Assembly: GCA_947642355.1 (NCBI GenBank)
Contig: CANRSD010000022.1
Coordinates: 1 to 32,287, forward strand
Source of the DNA: an uncultured Clostridia bacterium
Lineage (GTDB): Bacteria > Bacillota > Clostridia > TANB77 > CAG-508
Direction: 5' to 3'
DNA: 32,287 bases
Shown here: one piece after another, positions 8,931 through 18,492 of the stretch
How positions within the stretch are numbered: the first letter of the stretch is position 1
How the letters are laid out: the number at the start of each line of letters is the position of its first letter
Made by a program: the position numbers and the translations under genes
The notes under the pieces: model-generated
Database searches by the model: none
Seen by the model: only the letters and a program-made list of their open reading frames with translations
What the model was told of the DNA's origin: nothing

Positions 8931-9834
8931 ATGAAAATTGGGATTGATTTAGGTGGTAGTCATATAGGTGTTGGTATAATTGATGAAGATAAAATAATTG
9001 ATACAAAGCAAAAGAACTTTACTGATGAGGATAAACAGGATATAAAAAAAGTTATTATAGAAAGTTCTATTTCTATGATAAAAAATCTTTTAGATGATAA
9101 TAAAATAATGAAAAGTCAAATAGAGCTTATAGGAATTGCATCACCAGGAATTATTTCAAATGGTAATATAATAAAAGCTAGTAATTTAGGGCTAGTAAAC
9201 TTTGATTTATGTGAAGTATTACAAAATAAAATGAGTATGAAAGTGCAATTAAGAAATGATGCTAAATGTGCAGCATTAGCAGAAAAGAAATATGGTGTTT
9301 TAAAACATTATTGTGATGCTGTGTTTGTTGGAATTGGAACAGGAATTGGTGGAGCTGTTTTTATGCGGAGGAAATCTTTTGAAACCCAAGAAAAATGAAG
9401 GATTTGAAATTGGACATATGGTAATTGAAAAAGATGGAATACAATGTTCTTGTGGGAAAAGAGGCTGTTTTGAAAGATATGCTTCTATAAAATCCTTAAA
9501 GAGAAAAGTAACTGATATATTAGGAGAAAGAAGTGATATTTCTGGGCAATATTTAAGAGAAAATTTGTTAGTAAAAAATGATAAAAGAGTACAAGAAGAA
9601 ATAGAAAAATTTTTGGATTATTTAAAAGTTGGTATAGGAAATTTAATAGATTTATTTGAACCAGAAGCAATTTGTTTTGGTGGAAGTTTTTCGTATTATG
9701 AAGGAAATCCTATATTAGATAGATTAATTGAAAAATTAAATGAAGAAAATACTAGATTTACAAATTCGAAAGTTCCAGAAATACTTACTGCAAAATATAA
9801 AAATGATGCTGGAATTATTGGTGCAACAATATAG
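8931..9834 (+). CDS. ROK-family sugar kinase (glucokinase-like), one CGG shift
   Basis: ROK kinases phosphorylate hexoses with ATP; the substrate, probably glucose, is inferred. Joining two frames at CGG 9366-9368 (145 codons, then Gly146) gives 300 residues, normal for the family. Seen in order: phosphate-binding MKIGIDLGGSHIGVGI, ASPG near 72, the NDAKCAALAE catalytic region with Asp, GIGTGIGGAVFM running into the recoded GGNLL, then the zinc site GH...CSCGKRGCFE and FGGS near the C-terminus. Literal translation ends 11 codons past the CGG. Start ATG 8931 follows AAGAAGGA. It leads scpA by 35 bases, likely one operon. Confidence 0.92.
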
Positions 9835-9869
9835 TATTAAAATTTTAAGAAATAAGAGGAATTTAAGTT

Positions 9870-10641
9870 GTGAATAATAAAATAATATCATTAGAATCAA
9901 ATAAATACGAACTTCAGCTAAGTAATTTTGAAGGTCCATTAGATTTATTATGTTATTTAATAGATAAAGATAAAGTGGATATATATGAAGTAAAAATAGA
10001 TGAAATTGCAGAGCAATATTTGAAATATTTGCGGGGAACAAGAAAAATTAAATTTAGAAATTGCTAGTGAATTTTTGATTATGGCATCAACATTACTTTT
10101 AATTAAATCAAAAGGATTACTTCCAAAAGAAGTAGAAAATGAAGCTGAGCTTACTGAAGAAGAACTTATAAGAAGAATTATAGAATATAAAAAATACAAA
10201 GAGATTTGTAAAACCTTAAAAGAAAAATTTGAGTTATATTCTAAAAGAACATATAAATTGCCAGAAAAAATAGAACTTCCAAAACAGAAGTTGGAAATAA
10301 AGTATACAGAAAATGATATAGTAAAAGCATATAGAAAAATAATAAAATTAAATATGGATAAGAAAAATGAATATGCAAGTAATATAAAAAAAATAGCAAT
10401 ATCAGATACATACAATGTTGCGGATAAGGTAAAAGATATATACAGAGAACTTATAAGAAAACCAAATTTTGTTTTTGGAAAAAGATTTTCTTTAGCTGAG
10501 AAACCTAAAGCAGAAGTAGTAACAGCTTTTACTGGAGTTTTAGAGTTAAGTAGAAGAAGTAAAATTCAAACAGCTCAAAAAGAATTATTTGGAGATATTG
10601 TTATATCTAAAAAGAAAAAGGATAATATAGTTAATCTATAA
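9870..10641 (+). CDS. scpA: Segregation and condensation protein A, one CGG shift
   Basis: ScpA is the kleisin that bridges SMC heads in the bacterial condensin complex. Joining frames at CGG 10032-10034 (54 codons, then Gly55 from GGG) gives 256 residues, the usual size. The N-terminus LSNFEGPLDLLCYLIDKDKVDIYEVKI and the segment after the junction (EKLNLEIASEFLIMASTLLLIKS) are the hallmark SMC-neck-binding region; the C-terminus (VVTAFTGVLELSRRSKI) is the winged helix. Start is probably GTG 9870 after AAGAGGA. Unusually, no scpB follows; a DUF2953 gene and gerW do. Confidence 0.92.
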
Positions 10642-10711
10642 ATACTAATTTAACAATTTATGGAATAATATTTAAGTTTAAGGAAAAACTAATCACAATC
10701 AAGGAGTTAAT

Positions 10712-11278
10712 ATGTGGTTAGTTTTATTTTTTATAATTTTAATTTTTGGATTGATTTTTTCAAAAGTTAGTATAAATGTTAAAAATATAAAAATAGATAA
10801 AAATGATGTGGATTTCAATATAAGACTGAATTTTCATTTATATGGATTTTTAAAAATGCTTAGTTTTAAGTGTAATAAAAAAGGTATTGAATTTTTTGGA
10901 AAAACCATTCCATATATAAAGATATTTAAAAATTTTGAATTTGAAAAATTTATGAAAAAAGATTTTAGAAATTTTGATTTGAAAAGAATAAGAAAAATGA
11001 ATGTAAAAGTAGATTCAGCAAGGTTTACATTGAAGATTGGGGCAGAAGATGTTTTTATAACAAGCTTTTTAGTTGTTTTTATTTCAACATATATATCAAA
11101 TTTTTTAAGAAAAGAGTTTAGTAAGTTAAATTATAAAAAAATAAATTATAATATTTTTCCAGAATTCAATAACATGGCATTTCATTTAGAAGGAAATACA
11201 GTACTAAGTGTAAAAGCAAGAAATTTAGGTATATTTTTAATTTCAAATGAGCATAATAATCATAAAAGTGTAAAATAA
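10712..11278 (+). CDS. DUF2953-type membrane-anchored protein
   Basis: This 188-residue protein begins with one hydrophobic helix (MWLVLFFIILIFGLIFSKV) followed by a basic, mostly beta-rich region. Its length, N-terminal anchor and position just upstream of gerW match the DUF2953 proteins that accompany gerW (ytfJ) in clostridial genomes, so a sporulation-linked role is likely but not shown. Start ATG 10712 follows CAAGGAG. It contains no CGG and reads through without a break. Confidence 0.7.
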   Translation: MWLVLFFIILIFGLIFSKVSINVKNIKIDKNDVDFNIRLNFHLYGFLKMLSFKCNKKGIEFFGKTIPYIKIFKNFEFEKFMKKDFRNFDLKRIRKMNVKVDSARFTLKIGAEDVFITSFLVVFISTYISNFLRKEFSKLNYKKINYNIFPEFNNMAFHLEGNTVLSVKARNLGIFLISNEHNNHKSVK

Positions 11279-11300
11279 AAGTTATTAGGAGGATATAAAA

Positions 11301-11809
11301 ATGAGTGAACATCCAATAGAAGGGCTTATGAGAACTGCGATGAACAGTATTCAAGATATGGTTGATGTAAATACTATAATTGGAGAACCAATAGAAACAG
11401 CTGGAGATATTATGATTATACCAATATCTAAAGTGTGCTTTGGTTTTGCAGCAGGAGGTAGTGAGTTTAATACTGAAACTTTAGATGAATATAAGAAAAA
11501 AGAAAAAGAAGAAGAAATGCAATATAGATTACCATTTGGTGGTCGGAAGTCGGAGCAGGAGTAACAATAAATCCAGTAGCATTTTTAGTTATAAATAAAG
11601 AAAATATAAAATTAATGCCAATAAATCATACATCTACAATGGATAGATTAATGGATTATGTACCAGATATTTTAGAAAGATTAAAAGATAAAAAGGACCA
11701 AAAAACTAAAAATAAAGAAAAAGAAGAAGCAGAAGCAGAAGTTAGTGCAGAAGTAAAAGTAGAGGTAGAAAAAGAGCCTGAAAAATCTGATTATTTAGAA
11801 GATGAATAA
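11301..11809 (+). CDS. gerW: GerW (YtfJ) spore protein with two adjacent CGG shifts
   Basis: GerW/YtfJ is a forespore-made protein needed for normal germination in Bacillus. The N-terminus (MSEHPIEGLMRTAMNSIQDMVDVNTIIGEPI) and ISKVCFGFAAGGSEF are family hallmarks. Literal translation stops soon after PFGG. CGG 11544 and then CGG 11551 each require a one-base skip, giving PFGG-G-S-G-AGVTINPVAFLV, the family's PFGGGSGAGV motif. The two shifts lie seven bases apart; either alone leaves the wrong frame. The product is 168 residues with a charged Glu/Lys-rich tail. Start ATG 11301 follows AGGAGG, 22 bases after the DUF2953 gene. Confidence 0.93.
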
Positions 11810-11820
11810 GAATAAAAGTA

Positions 11821-11853
11821 AAGCAAATAATTAATTGATAATTATTTGCTTTT
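11821..11853 (+). terminator. Terminator after gerW
   Basis: AAGCAAATAATTA (11821-11833) pairs perfectly with TAATTATTTGCTT (11839-11851), followed by T bases. Confidence 0.75.
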
Positions 11854-11893
11854 GTGTTATTATAAGCAAAAATAAATAAGAGGAGAAAGTAAT

Positions 11894-12313
11894 ATGGAGT
11901 ATAGAAAGTTTAATAATACTATTATAGCAAGAATTGATAAAGGAGAAGATATACTTGAAAAAGTAAAAGAAATAGCATTAGAAGAGAATATAAAATTAGC
12001 AAGTATTAATGCATTAGGAGCGGTAAGTCATTTTATAGTTGGAGTATTTAAAGTTGATGAAAAGAAGTATTATTCAAATGAATTTAAAGGAACTTTTGAA
12101 ATAGTTTCATTAACAGGTACTATAAATACAATGAATGATGAGTTTTATACTCATATTCATATGAGTGCAGGAAATGATAAAGGAGATGTTTTTGGAGGAC
12201 ACTTAAATAAAGCAATAGTTAGTGCAACTTGTGAAATGATAATAAATATAATTGATGGTAAAGTAGATAGATATTTTGATGAGGAAATAGGATTAAATTT
12301 GTTTAAATTTTAA
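11894..12313 (+). CDS. PPC (DUF296) domain protein
   Basis: This 139-residue protein is a single PPC/DUF296 domain, the fold of plant AT-hook proteins and of stand-alone bacterial proteins suggested to bind DNA. Typical features are ARIDKGEDILEKVKEIALEE near the N-terminus, INALGAVSHF, ISLTGTI-like VSLTGTI, and the His cluster THIHMSAGNDKGDVFGGHL that forms the metal or ligand pocket. Start ATG 11894 follows AGAGGAG. It has no CGG codon in frame (GCG GTA contains it out of frame). The biological role is unknown. Confidence 0.85.
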   Translation: MEYRKFNNTIIARIDKGEDILEKVKEIALEENIKLASINALGAVSHFIVGVFKVDEKKYYSNEFKGTFEIVSLTGTINTMNDEFYTHIHMSAGNDKGDVFGGHLNKAIVSATCEMIINIIDGKVDRYFDEEIGLNLFKF

Positions 12314-12331
12314 TATGTATATTTATAAAAG

Positions 12332-12358
12332 AAAGGCAGGAACACAAGTCCTGCCTTT
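12332..12358. terminator. Bidirectional terminator between the PPC gene and the SASP
   Basis: AAAGGCAGGA (12332-12341) pairs perfectly with TCCTGCCTTT (12349-12358). Short T runs are present on both strands, fitting the convergent gene arrangement. Confidence 0.7.
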
Positions 12359-12436
12359 ATGTATGAAAACATACTATAAAACCAAGAGGAATATCCCTGC
12401 CAAAAAAATTATAATTCTATTTTTCTAGTATAAAAA

Positions 12437-12643
12437 CTATTTGTTTAACATTGAGTTTTCAGCTTGTTCGATCATTTTTCTAACCATATTACCACCGATT
12501 TTACCAGCGTCTTTAGCTGATATATTTCCGTTGTATCCGTTTTTTAAATCAACACCAACTTCAGCAGCTACTTCATATTTGAATTTATCTAAAGAATCTT
12601 GTGCTTCTGGAACAACTTTTCTAGTTCTATTACTGTTTGTCAT
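12437..12643 (-). CDS. Alpha/beta-type small acid-soluble spore protein
   Basis: SASPs coat and protect spore DNA and are degraded at germination. The 68-residue protein has the expected size and motifs: KFKYEVAAEVGV contains the GPR protease cleavage site, GYNGNISAKDAGKIGGNMVRKMIE is the conserved DNA-binding part. Start ATG 12643 follows GGAGGTG; a nearer-upstream ATG meets a stop at once. It should be transcribed in the forespore by sigma-G, but I see no convincing sigma-G promoter. Two AAC GGA pairs and an ATC GGT pair contain CGG out of frame with no shift. No in-frame CGG. Confidence 0.95.
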   Translation of the reverse strand: MTNSNRTRKVVPEAQDSLDKFKYEVAAEVGVDLKNGYNGNISAKDAGKIGGNMVRKMIEQAENSMLNK

Positions 12644-12808
12644 TTTACATTCACCTCCAAAAAGTTAAAGTTATTGAAAAAACATATGAAATGTAATTTC
12701 AATATATATGATGTTCATTTTAAATTTTTTTAAACAACCAATTTTTGCTAATTTTTAAAATAGTTTAAATACGATTAAAAAATATGTCGATAAATATTAT
12801 TTTTTGTA

Positions 12809-12836
12809 TTGTAAAAAATAAGTTTAGTGATATAAT
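12809..12836 (+). promoter_or_regulatory. Promoter of the HAD phosphatase gene
   Basis: TTGTAA at 12809-12814, spacer 16, TATAAT at 12831-12836 with an extended TGA before it. Confidence 0.6.
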
Positions 12837-12865
12837 TCAAAAAGATAATATAAAAGGAGGACAAA

Positions 12866-13745
12866 ATGTACAAACTTATTGCAATTGACTTAGATGGCAC
12901 TTTGCTTAATTCATCTGGTGAAGTTTCTGAAAATACTAAAAAAGCATTAAAAAAAGCAATGAACAAAGGAATTGAAATTGTTCTTGCATCTCGGAAGAAC
13001 AATTGATTCAATAGAGAACATAGCGCTTGAACTTGGTACAGATAAGTATTTAATTTCTGGTAATGGTGCTGCTGTTTATGATATACAAAATAAAAAAATA
13101 ATATATAGTAAATTTTTAAGTAAAGAACAAGTTTTAAAGATTGCAAATATATGTGAAGAAAATAGTATTCATTATAATGTATATACAGAAAGAGAAATAA
13201 TAGCTAAAAATTTAAGTTATAATGTTTTATATTATTATAAAGAAAATTTAAAAAAACCAGAAAATAAAAGAACATATATTAATATAGTACCAAACATTAT
13301 AGAATATATACAAAATTTAAAGGATGAAAATTTTTTAAAAATTACTATATGTGATGAAGATATAAAAATATTTAATAGTATTATAAAAAAAATTAAATTA
13401 CTTGATAAATTTGATGTTTTAGATGTTGAATATATGTCTAGAAAAAAAATTAAATGTGGTACAGAGGAAATTTTAGTAGAATATTATTATACTGAAATAA
13501 CAAATGAGAATGTTAATAAATGGGTAGCAATTGAATATTTAATTGATAAATTAAATATAAAGTCAGAAGAAGTAATTGCAATTGGAGATAATTTTAATGA
13601 TAGAGAAATGATAGAAAACTCTGGAATGGGTATTGTTATGGGAAATAGTAATCCATTTATGAAAATATTTGGAGATTTAATTGTTACGGATAACAATTCA
13701 GAAGGAGTGTGTCAGGCAATTGAAAAATATATATTAAAAGAATAG
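12866..13745 (+). CDS. Cof-type HAD-superfamily phosphatase, one CGG shift
   Basis: Cof/YidA-like enzymes hydrolyse sugar phosphates, nucleotides or flavin mononucleotide; the substrate here is unknown. ATG 12866 follows AAAGGAGG and gives MYKLIAIDLDGTLLNSSGEV, with nucleophile and acid Asp in DLDGT. CGG at 12992-12994 breaks the frame; skipping its C gives Gly43 in LASGRT, the exact HAD motif II context, then SGNGAAVYD, and motif IV GDNFNDREMIENSGMGIVMGN. The protein is 292 residues. Starting later would drop motif I, so the recoded reading is strongly preferred. It has its own promoter. Confidence 0.93.
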
Positions 13746-13798
13746 ATAATGTTTTTGTAACTATAATATTAAATTTGTGTAACAAACATCGAAATTTG

Positions 13799-13827
13799 TT
13801 GATAAAACACAAAATGTAATGTACAAT
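13799..13827 (+). promoter_or_regulatory. Promoter of the pilus locus
   Basis: TTGATA at 13799-13804, 17-base spacer, TACAAT at 13822-13827, about 55 bases before the first pilus-locus gene. It is the best candidate to drive the long run of same-strand genes. Confidence 0.7.
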
Positions 13828-13881
13828 TATATTATATGATAGAAAAAAGAATATTGTAAAAATATTAAGGAGGATATAAAG

Positions 13882-14841
13882 ATGGCATCAAATCCAATTC
13901 AAAGAAGATCAAGACAATCTTTTTTAATAGGTTTTTTAATTGCATTAGTAATTATGGCATTTGTAGTAGTATTTTTATTTACAAAAATTAATAAATTAAA
14001 TGAGGAGAAAGAAGCACTAGTTGTAGAAGATATAACAGTATATGTTACAGCAGATGATTTTAAATCTGGAGCAATAATTACAGCAGATAGTTTAATTCCA
14101 AAAACTGTACGTGCAGAATTAGATGTTAGTAATTACTTAACATCAGGAAGTTTTGAATATGATGAAGAAGGAAATCCTATTGAATATATAGCAAAAGTAG
14201 ATATTCCAGCTGGAACAATGATGACATCAGGAATGGTGTATAAAGAAGGCGAAGGAAGATCTAATGATGAAAGGCTTATGGAATATAATATGATAGTTTT
14301 ACCATCTGGATTAAAAAATGGTGATTATGTTGATATAAGATTTGACTTACCAAATGGTGTTAGCTATATAGTTTTATCAAAAAAATATGTACAAATGACT
14401 ACTGCAAGAGGAATTTGGATGGAATTAGATGAACTTGAAATAAATTCAATGAATAGTGCGATAGTAGAAGCATATTGTGTAAATGGGGCTCAACTTCGTG
14501 CAACAAAATATACAGAGCCAGGAATTCAAGAAGGGGCAGTTACTACATATGCTATAAATAATGCAGTTCTTGCAGCAGTTAATGCTAATCCAAATGTGCT
14601 TGAAGATGCAAGAAGAGATTTAAGTAATAAATGGAATAGAGATAGTAATCCATCAGATGGAGGAACAGATTATCAAGTAAATAGAAATCAAATTGATGGA
14701 TTATATGGTGATATGGATGATGAAGACAGACGTAATGCTGTTGAAGCAGGAACTACAACAGAAAATGAAGCTGTTGGAACTACTAGAGATGAATTTGTTG
14801 CACAATTAGAAGGTACAGGTCTTATTGGTACAACATATTAA
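13882..14841 (+). CDS. CpaB-like SAF-domain pilus assembly protein
   Basis: This 319-residue protein has an N-terminal transmembrane helix (about residues 15-34), a short coiled segment, then a SAF domain (about 50-170) with ITVYVTADDFKSGAIITADSLIPK and VDIPAGTMMTSGMV, and a Flp/CpaB region (VLPSGLKNGDYVDIRFDL). CpaB proteins sit in the envelope of Tad/Flp pilus machines. The C-terminus is acidic and unlike known domains. Start ATG 13882 follows AGGAGG. It leads a same-strand locus with CpaE- and CpaF-like genes, supporting the assignment. No CGG codon. Confidence 0.8.
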   Translation: MASNPIQRRSRQSFLIGFLIALVIMAFVVVFLFTKINKLNEEKEALVVEDITVYVTADDFKSGAIITADSLIPKTVRAELDVSNYLTSGSFEYDEEGNPIEYIAKVDIPAGTMMTSGMVYKEGEGRSNDERLMEYNMIVLPSGLKNGDYVDIRFDLPNGVSYIVLSKKYVQMTTARGIWMELDELEINSMNSAIVEAYCVNGAQLRATKYTEPGIQEGAVTTYAINNAVLAAVNANPNVLEDARRDLSNKWNRDSNPSDGGTDYQVNRNQIDGLYGDMDDEDRRNAVEAGTTTENEAVGTTRDEFVAQLEGTGLIGTTY

Positions 14842-14864
14842 TTTATAAGGAGAGAAATTTACAT

Positions 14865-15552
14865 ATGAAAAAAATTGCGTTTATAGGTGGATATGACAAA
14901 ACAGATTTAATATTATACATGTCCAAAATATTGAATGTTCAAGGAAAAAAGGTTTTGGTTATAGATGCAAGTTTAACACAAAAATCTAGATATATCGTTC
15001 CTGTAATGAATCCAACAAGTAAGTATGTAACAACTTATGATGGATTTGATGTAGCAATTGGATTTGAAAATATACGGAGAAATAAAAAAATATCTATCAA
15101 TAGATGAAAAAATGGAATATGACTATATTTTGGCGGATATAGATTCACCAGAAGCTTATGAGGGATTTTCTTTTGGAGTAGATGATATACATTTTTTTGT
15201 AACAACATTTGATGTATATTCTTTACAAAGAGGTATAAATATAATTAAAAATTTTAAAACGCCTATATCTGTTACAAAAGTTTTATTTACAAGAAATCCT
15301 TCATCAGAGGAAAGTGAGTATATAGATTTTATTTCATTAAGTTATAAAGTAAAGTGGAAACCAGATGTAGTATATTTTCCTTTTGAAACAGATGATTTAT
15401 ATGCAATATATGAAAATCAAAGATTTTCAAAAGTAAGATTTGTAAATTTAAGTAATGAGTTTATGGATAGTTTAATGTTTATGTTAGAAATAGCATCAGG
15501 AGCATCAAAAAATGAAATTAGAAAAGCTATAAAGCTTATTGAGAGAGCATGA
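14865..15552 (+). CDS. CpaE/MinD-like P-loop protein A, one CGG shift
   Basis: The N-terminus MKKIAFIGGYDKTDLILYMSKIL and KKVLVIDASL resemble MinD/CpaE ATPases, but the Walker A loop is degenerate (GGYDKTD lacks a full GKT), so ATPase activity is doubtful. CGG at 15075-15077 breaks the frame; skipping the C gives ENIGEIKKYLSIDEKMEYDYILADIDSPE, where ILADIDSPE aligns with the Walker B region of the family. The product is 228 residues. It stops at TGA 15550-15552. CpaE-like proteins place Tad machinery in the cell; the next gene is a second such protein. Confidence 0.75.
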
Positions 15553-15571
15553 AAGGAGATTTTTTAGAATT

Positions 15572-16402
15572 ATGTCAGTAATTAGTTTTTGGAATCAATC
15601 TGAAAAAGAAAATGGTCAAACTTCTGCATTACTAGCAATTGCTACATATATGGCAATAGAACATAATTATAGAATCTTAGTTATAGATGCTACTTTTGAC
15701 GATAATACAATGGAAAAGGCTTTTTGGAAGAAAAAAGAAAATAAAACTCTACAACAATTAACTGGAGGAAAAATAGATATTTCTTCTGGAGCAGAAGGTT
15801 TGGTTAGTGCTGTTGCAAGTAATAAAGCAACACCAGAAATTATAACAAATTATACAAAAATAGTTTTTAAAAACAGATTAGATATATTATTGGGATTAAA
15901 AACAAAGATTCCAGAAGAGCAAGAGAAATCTCTTATGTTATATAAAGAGTTAATAATTGCAGCAAATAAATATTATGATTTAATATTTGTTGATGTGAAT
16001 AAAGGATATAAAAGAGCAAGTTCAAAAGCATTATTAGAACAATCAAATCTTATAATATATGCTATGCCACCTAATTTAGTTAATATTAACAATTATTTGG
16101 AATTGTCAGTAAAAGATCCAATAGTTAAATCTAGAAAAATACTTCCACTTTTGTCAAAAAGTGATATAAGTTCTAGTTATAATGTAAAAAATACAACAAG
16201 GTATATGAAACAGAAATCTTTAATTCCAGCTATTCCATATAATGTTAGATTTATGGAAGCTACAAATGAAGCAAAATTAGCAGATTTCTTTTTAAAAACT
16301 AAAATTTCAAATACAGCTATGGATATAAATGGAGGATTTATTAGTGAAATATCAAGAACGTGTAGCATAATAATAGAAAAATTAAAAGAGTTAAATAGAT
16401 AG
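15572..16402 (+). CDS. CpaE/MinD-like P-loop protein B
   Basis: A 276-residue protein beginning MSVISFWNQSEKENGQTSALLAIATYMA, a variant of the MinD/ParA Walker A (GxxxNGxTS in place of KGGxGKT), then YRILVIDATFDDN and YDLIFVDVNKGYKRA, the switch and Walker B regions. It likely pairs with the preceding homologue and with the CpaF ATPase. ATG 15572 has AAAGGAG upstream at a rather long 13-base spacing; the in-frame TTG at 15539 overlaps the previous gene and has no better site. No CGG codon. Confidence 0.75.
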   Translation: MSVISFWNQSEKENGQTSALLAIATYMAIEHNYRILVIDATFDDNTMEKAFWKKKENKTLQQLTGGKIDISSGAEGLVSAVASNKATPEIITNYTKIVFKNRLDILLGLKTKIPEEQEKSLMLYKELIIAANKYYDLIFVDVNKGYKRASSKALLEQSNLIIYAMPPNLVNINNYLELSVKDPIVKSRKILPLLSKSDISSSYNVKNTTRYMKQKSLIPAIPYNVRFMEATNEAKLADFFLKTKISNTAMDINGGFISEISRTCSIIIEKLKELNR

Positions 16403-16436
16403 ACTTAAAAATAAAAGATAAATGGAGGACCTTTAG

Positions 16437-18459
16437 ATGAGTATTACTAATTTAATGATGATATTCGTGGTACTTGTATTAGTTATAGTAGTAATAGTAC
16501 ACTCAATTAAAAAGAATAAAGAAGAAGTGGTTGATCAGGCAGTTGAAGTTGATGATAAAACATATACTTTGGAAAAAATGATAAAATTTGTTAAACAAAG
16601 GTTAGATGAAATCACAAAAATAAACCTTTACGATATTGGTCTTTCAGAAGAAGAATTAAAAAGAAGAAAGAGTAAAAAATATGAGCTAAAAAAAGCTTTA
16701 AAGGGTTGTACATATGGAGATGTTAATGATAAGAAATATGTTAAAGAGTTAATATATGATTTACTTTCAAAAGAATATGGTGTTGATGAAACTAATATAT
16801 CAAAATCAATACCATTTGATGTACCATCTTTGCTTACTGCACAAGATAAATTTGATATATTAATGCATGAGTATAAAAAGACATTTTCTTATGAAGCATT
16901 AACAGAATTTATTAAAAAGTATAATTTAGCTGCATTAAAATATGTAGCAGGAGAAACAAAGCCTTGTTATGTTATAACATCTGATGAAATAGATAAAATT
17001 TATGAACAAGAAAATTTAAATTTAAGTTTTGCTGATAAATTAGAAGTTGTAGTACAAAGAATTTATCAACAGTACAAAGGTTATAGTAGTATAGATGAAG
17101 TAAGAGATATGAATATAGATGGTGTATCTGGACGGAGTATCTGGTTTACCAGAGAGTTTCTTAAGTCAAGTAGCACAAACAGATGGAGATTATTTAAAAC
17201 AAGCAATGGAAGCAAAAGTACCAAGAGCTTGTGACTCTATATGGATATTTTTCCAAGGTAAATCAATTCGTTTAGAATTCTTATCTTTTGGAACAGAAAG
17301 TGAATTAAAAAGAGTTTGTCAAAATATTTATAAATATAATAATCCAGGTCAGTTATCTGATACAAATCGGATATAAAATCAATGAAATGAAAGATGGTTC
17401 TCGTGTTGTTGTTTTAAGACCAAGTATGTCTGAAACATGGGCATTTTTCGTAAGAAAGTTTGATACTAAAAAAGCTACACTTGAACAAATAGTTAAATAT
17501 GAAGGTAAAGAAGAGGCAATAGAACTATTAAGATATTTAGTTAAAGGTGCAAGAATTATATCTTTAACAGGAGAGCAAGGTTGTCGGAAAAACAACAATG
17601 CTTATGGCTATAATTGAAAGCATTTATGAAACTATGAACTTAAGAATTCAGGAAACTGCATTTGAGCTTCACTTAAGAAAAATATATCCAACAAGAAATA
17701 TTTTATCATTACGTGAAACAGAAACAGTATCTGGACAAGAAGGGCTAGATGTTCAAAAGAAAACTGATGGTTCTGTTAATATAATTCGGAGAGGTTGCGA
17801 CTGATCCCGTAGCTGCTTGGATGATACAGGCTGCCCAAGTTGCTTCTAAGTTTACATTATTTACTCACCATGCTAAAACTTTTCCAAACTTAGTTACAGC
17901 ACTTCGTAACTCTATGCTTAGAACTGGTGTATTCAAAAGTGAGCAAACAGCAGAAGAACAAGTTATTCAAGTATTAAATTTTGATATTCACCTAGTAAAA
18001 GACTTTAGAGGTAGAAGATATATAGAAAGAGTAACAGAATGTATTCCTATTGAAGAAAAAAATGAGTATACATTTGATCATAGAAAAGAAAAAACATTGG
18101 AAGGAAAATTTGATAAATTTTTTGATAATGCTACAATATTCTTTTCTAAAACTACAAATAAAGAGTTATATAAATATCAAAATGTATTAGAATTTATTGA
18201 TGATAAATATGTACTTTCAAATCCTATTTCTGATAATAATATTAAAGAAATGAGATTAAATATGAATGATACAGATCAAATTGCATTTGACGCATTTTTA
18301 GAAAGAAACTGGGGAATTAAACCACCAAAGCCAGTTAAGTATGAAGATGAAATAGTAGATGAAATTTTACCAGAAGAAAATGTAGAAATTTCAGATACAG
18401 TAGTAGAAAAACGAAAAAGTGTAGGAAGACCAAGAAAAACTATAACTAAAGAAGAATGA
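16437..18459 (+). CDS. CpaF/TadA-like secretion ATPase with four CGG shifts
   Basis: This type II/IV secretion ATPase powers pilus assembly. Five ORF pieces join at CGG 17133, 17368, 17585 and 17787 into a 672-residue protein. Key parts appear only after joining: Walker A GEQGCGKTT (recoded Gly383) and the Walker B/His-box region NIIGEVATDPVAAWMIQAAQ (recoded Gly450) with THHA after it. The N-terminal helix (residues 6-23, IFVVLVLVIVVIVHS) is unusual for CpaF, which is normally soluble, and the tail is Pro/Glu-rich (GRPRKTITKEE). Start ATG 16437 follows GGAGGA. It ends in TGA. Four independent losses that all restore function by the same rule argue against a pseudogene. Confidence 0.92.
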
Positions 18460-18492
18460 TTTTGCTAGAAAGTGGGGTGATTTTTTAAAACG

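Noticed and set aside
12972-13745. HAD phosphatase starting at 12972
   Set aside because: That start drops motif I (DLDGT) and has no ribosome-binding site; the recoded start at 12866 has both.
15539-15571. TTG start for the second CpaE-like gene
   Set aside because: It overlaps the preceding gene and adds residues unlike a MinD-type N-terminus; ATG 15572 fits better.
8759-18459. UGA reassigned to a sense codon throughout
   Set aside because: Only one in-frame TGA was seen, two genes end naturally at TGA, and TGG is used for Trp; the evidence is too thin.
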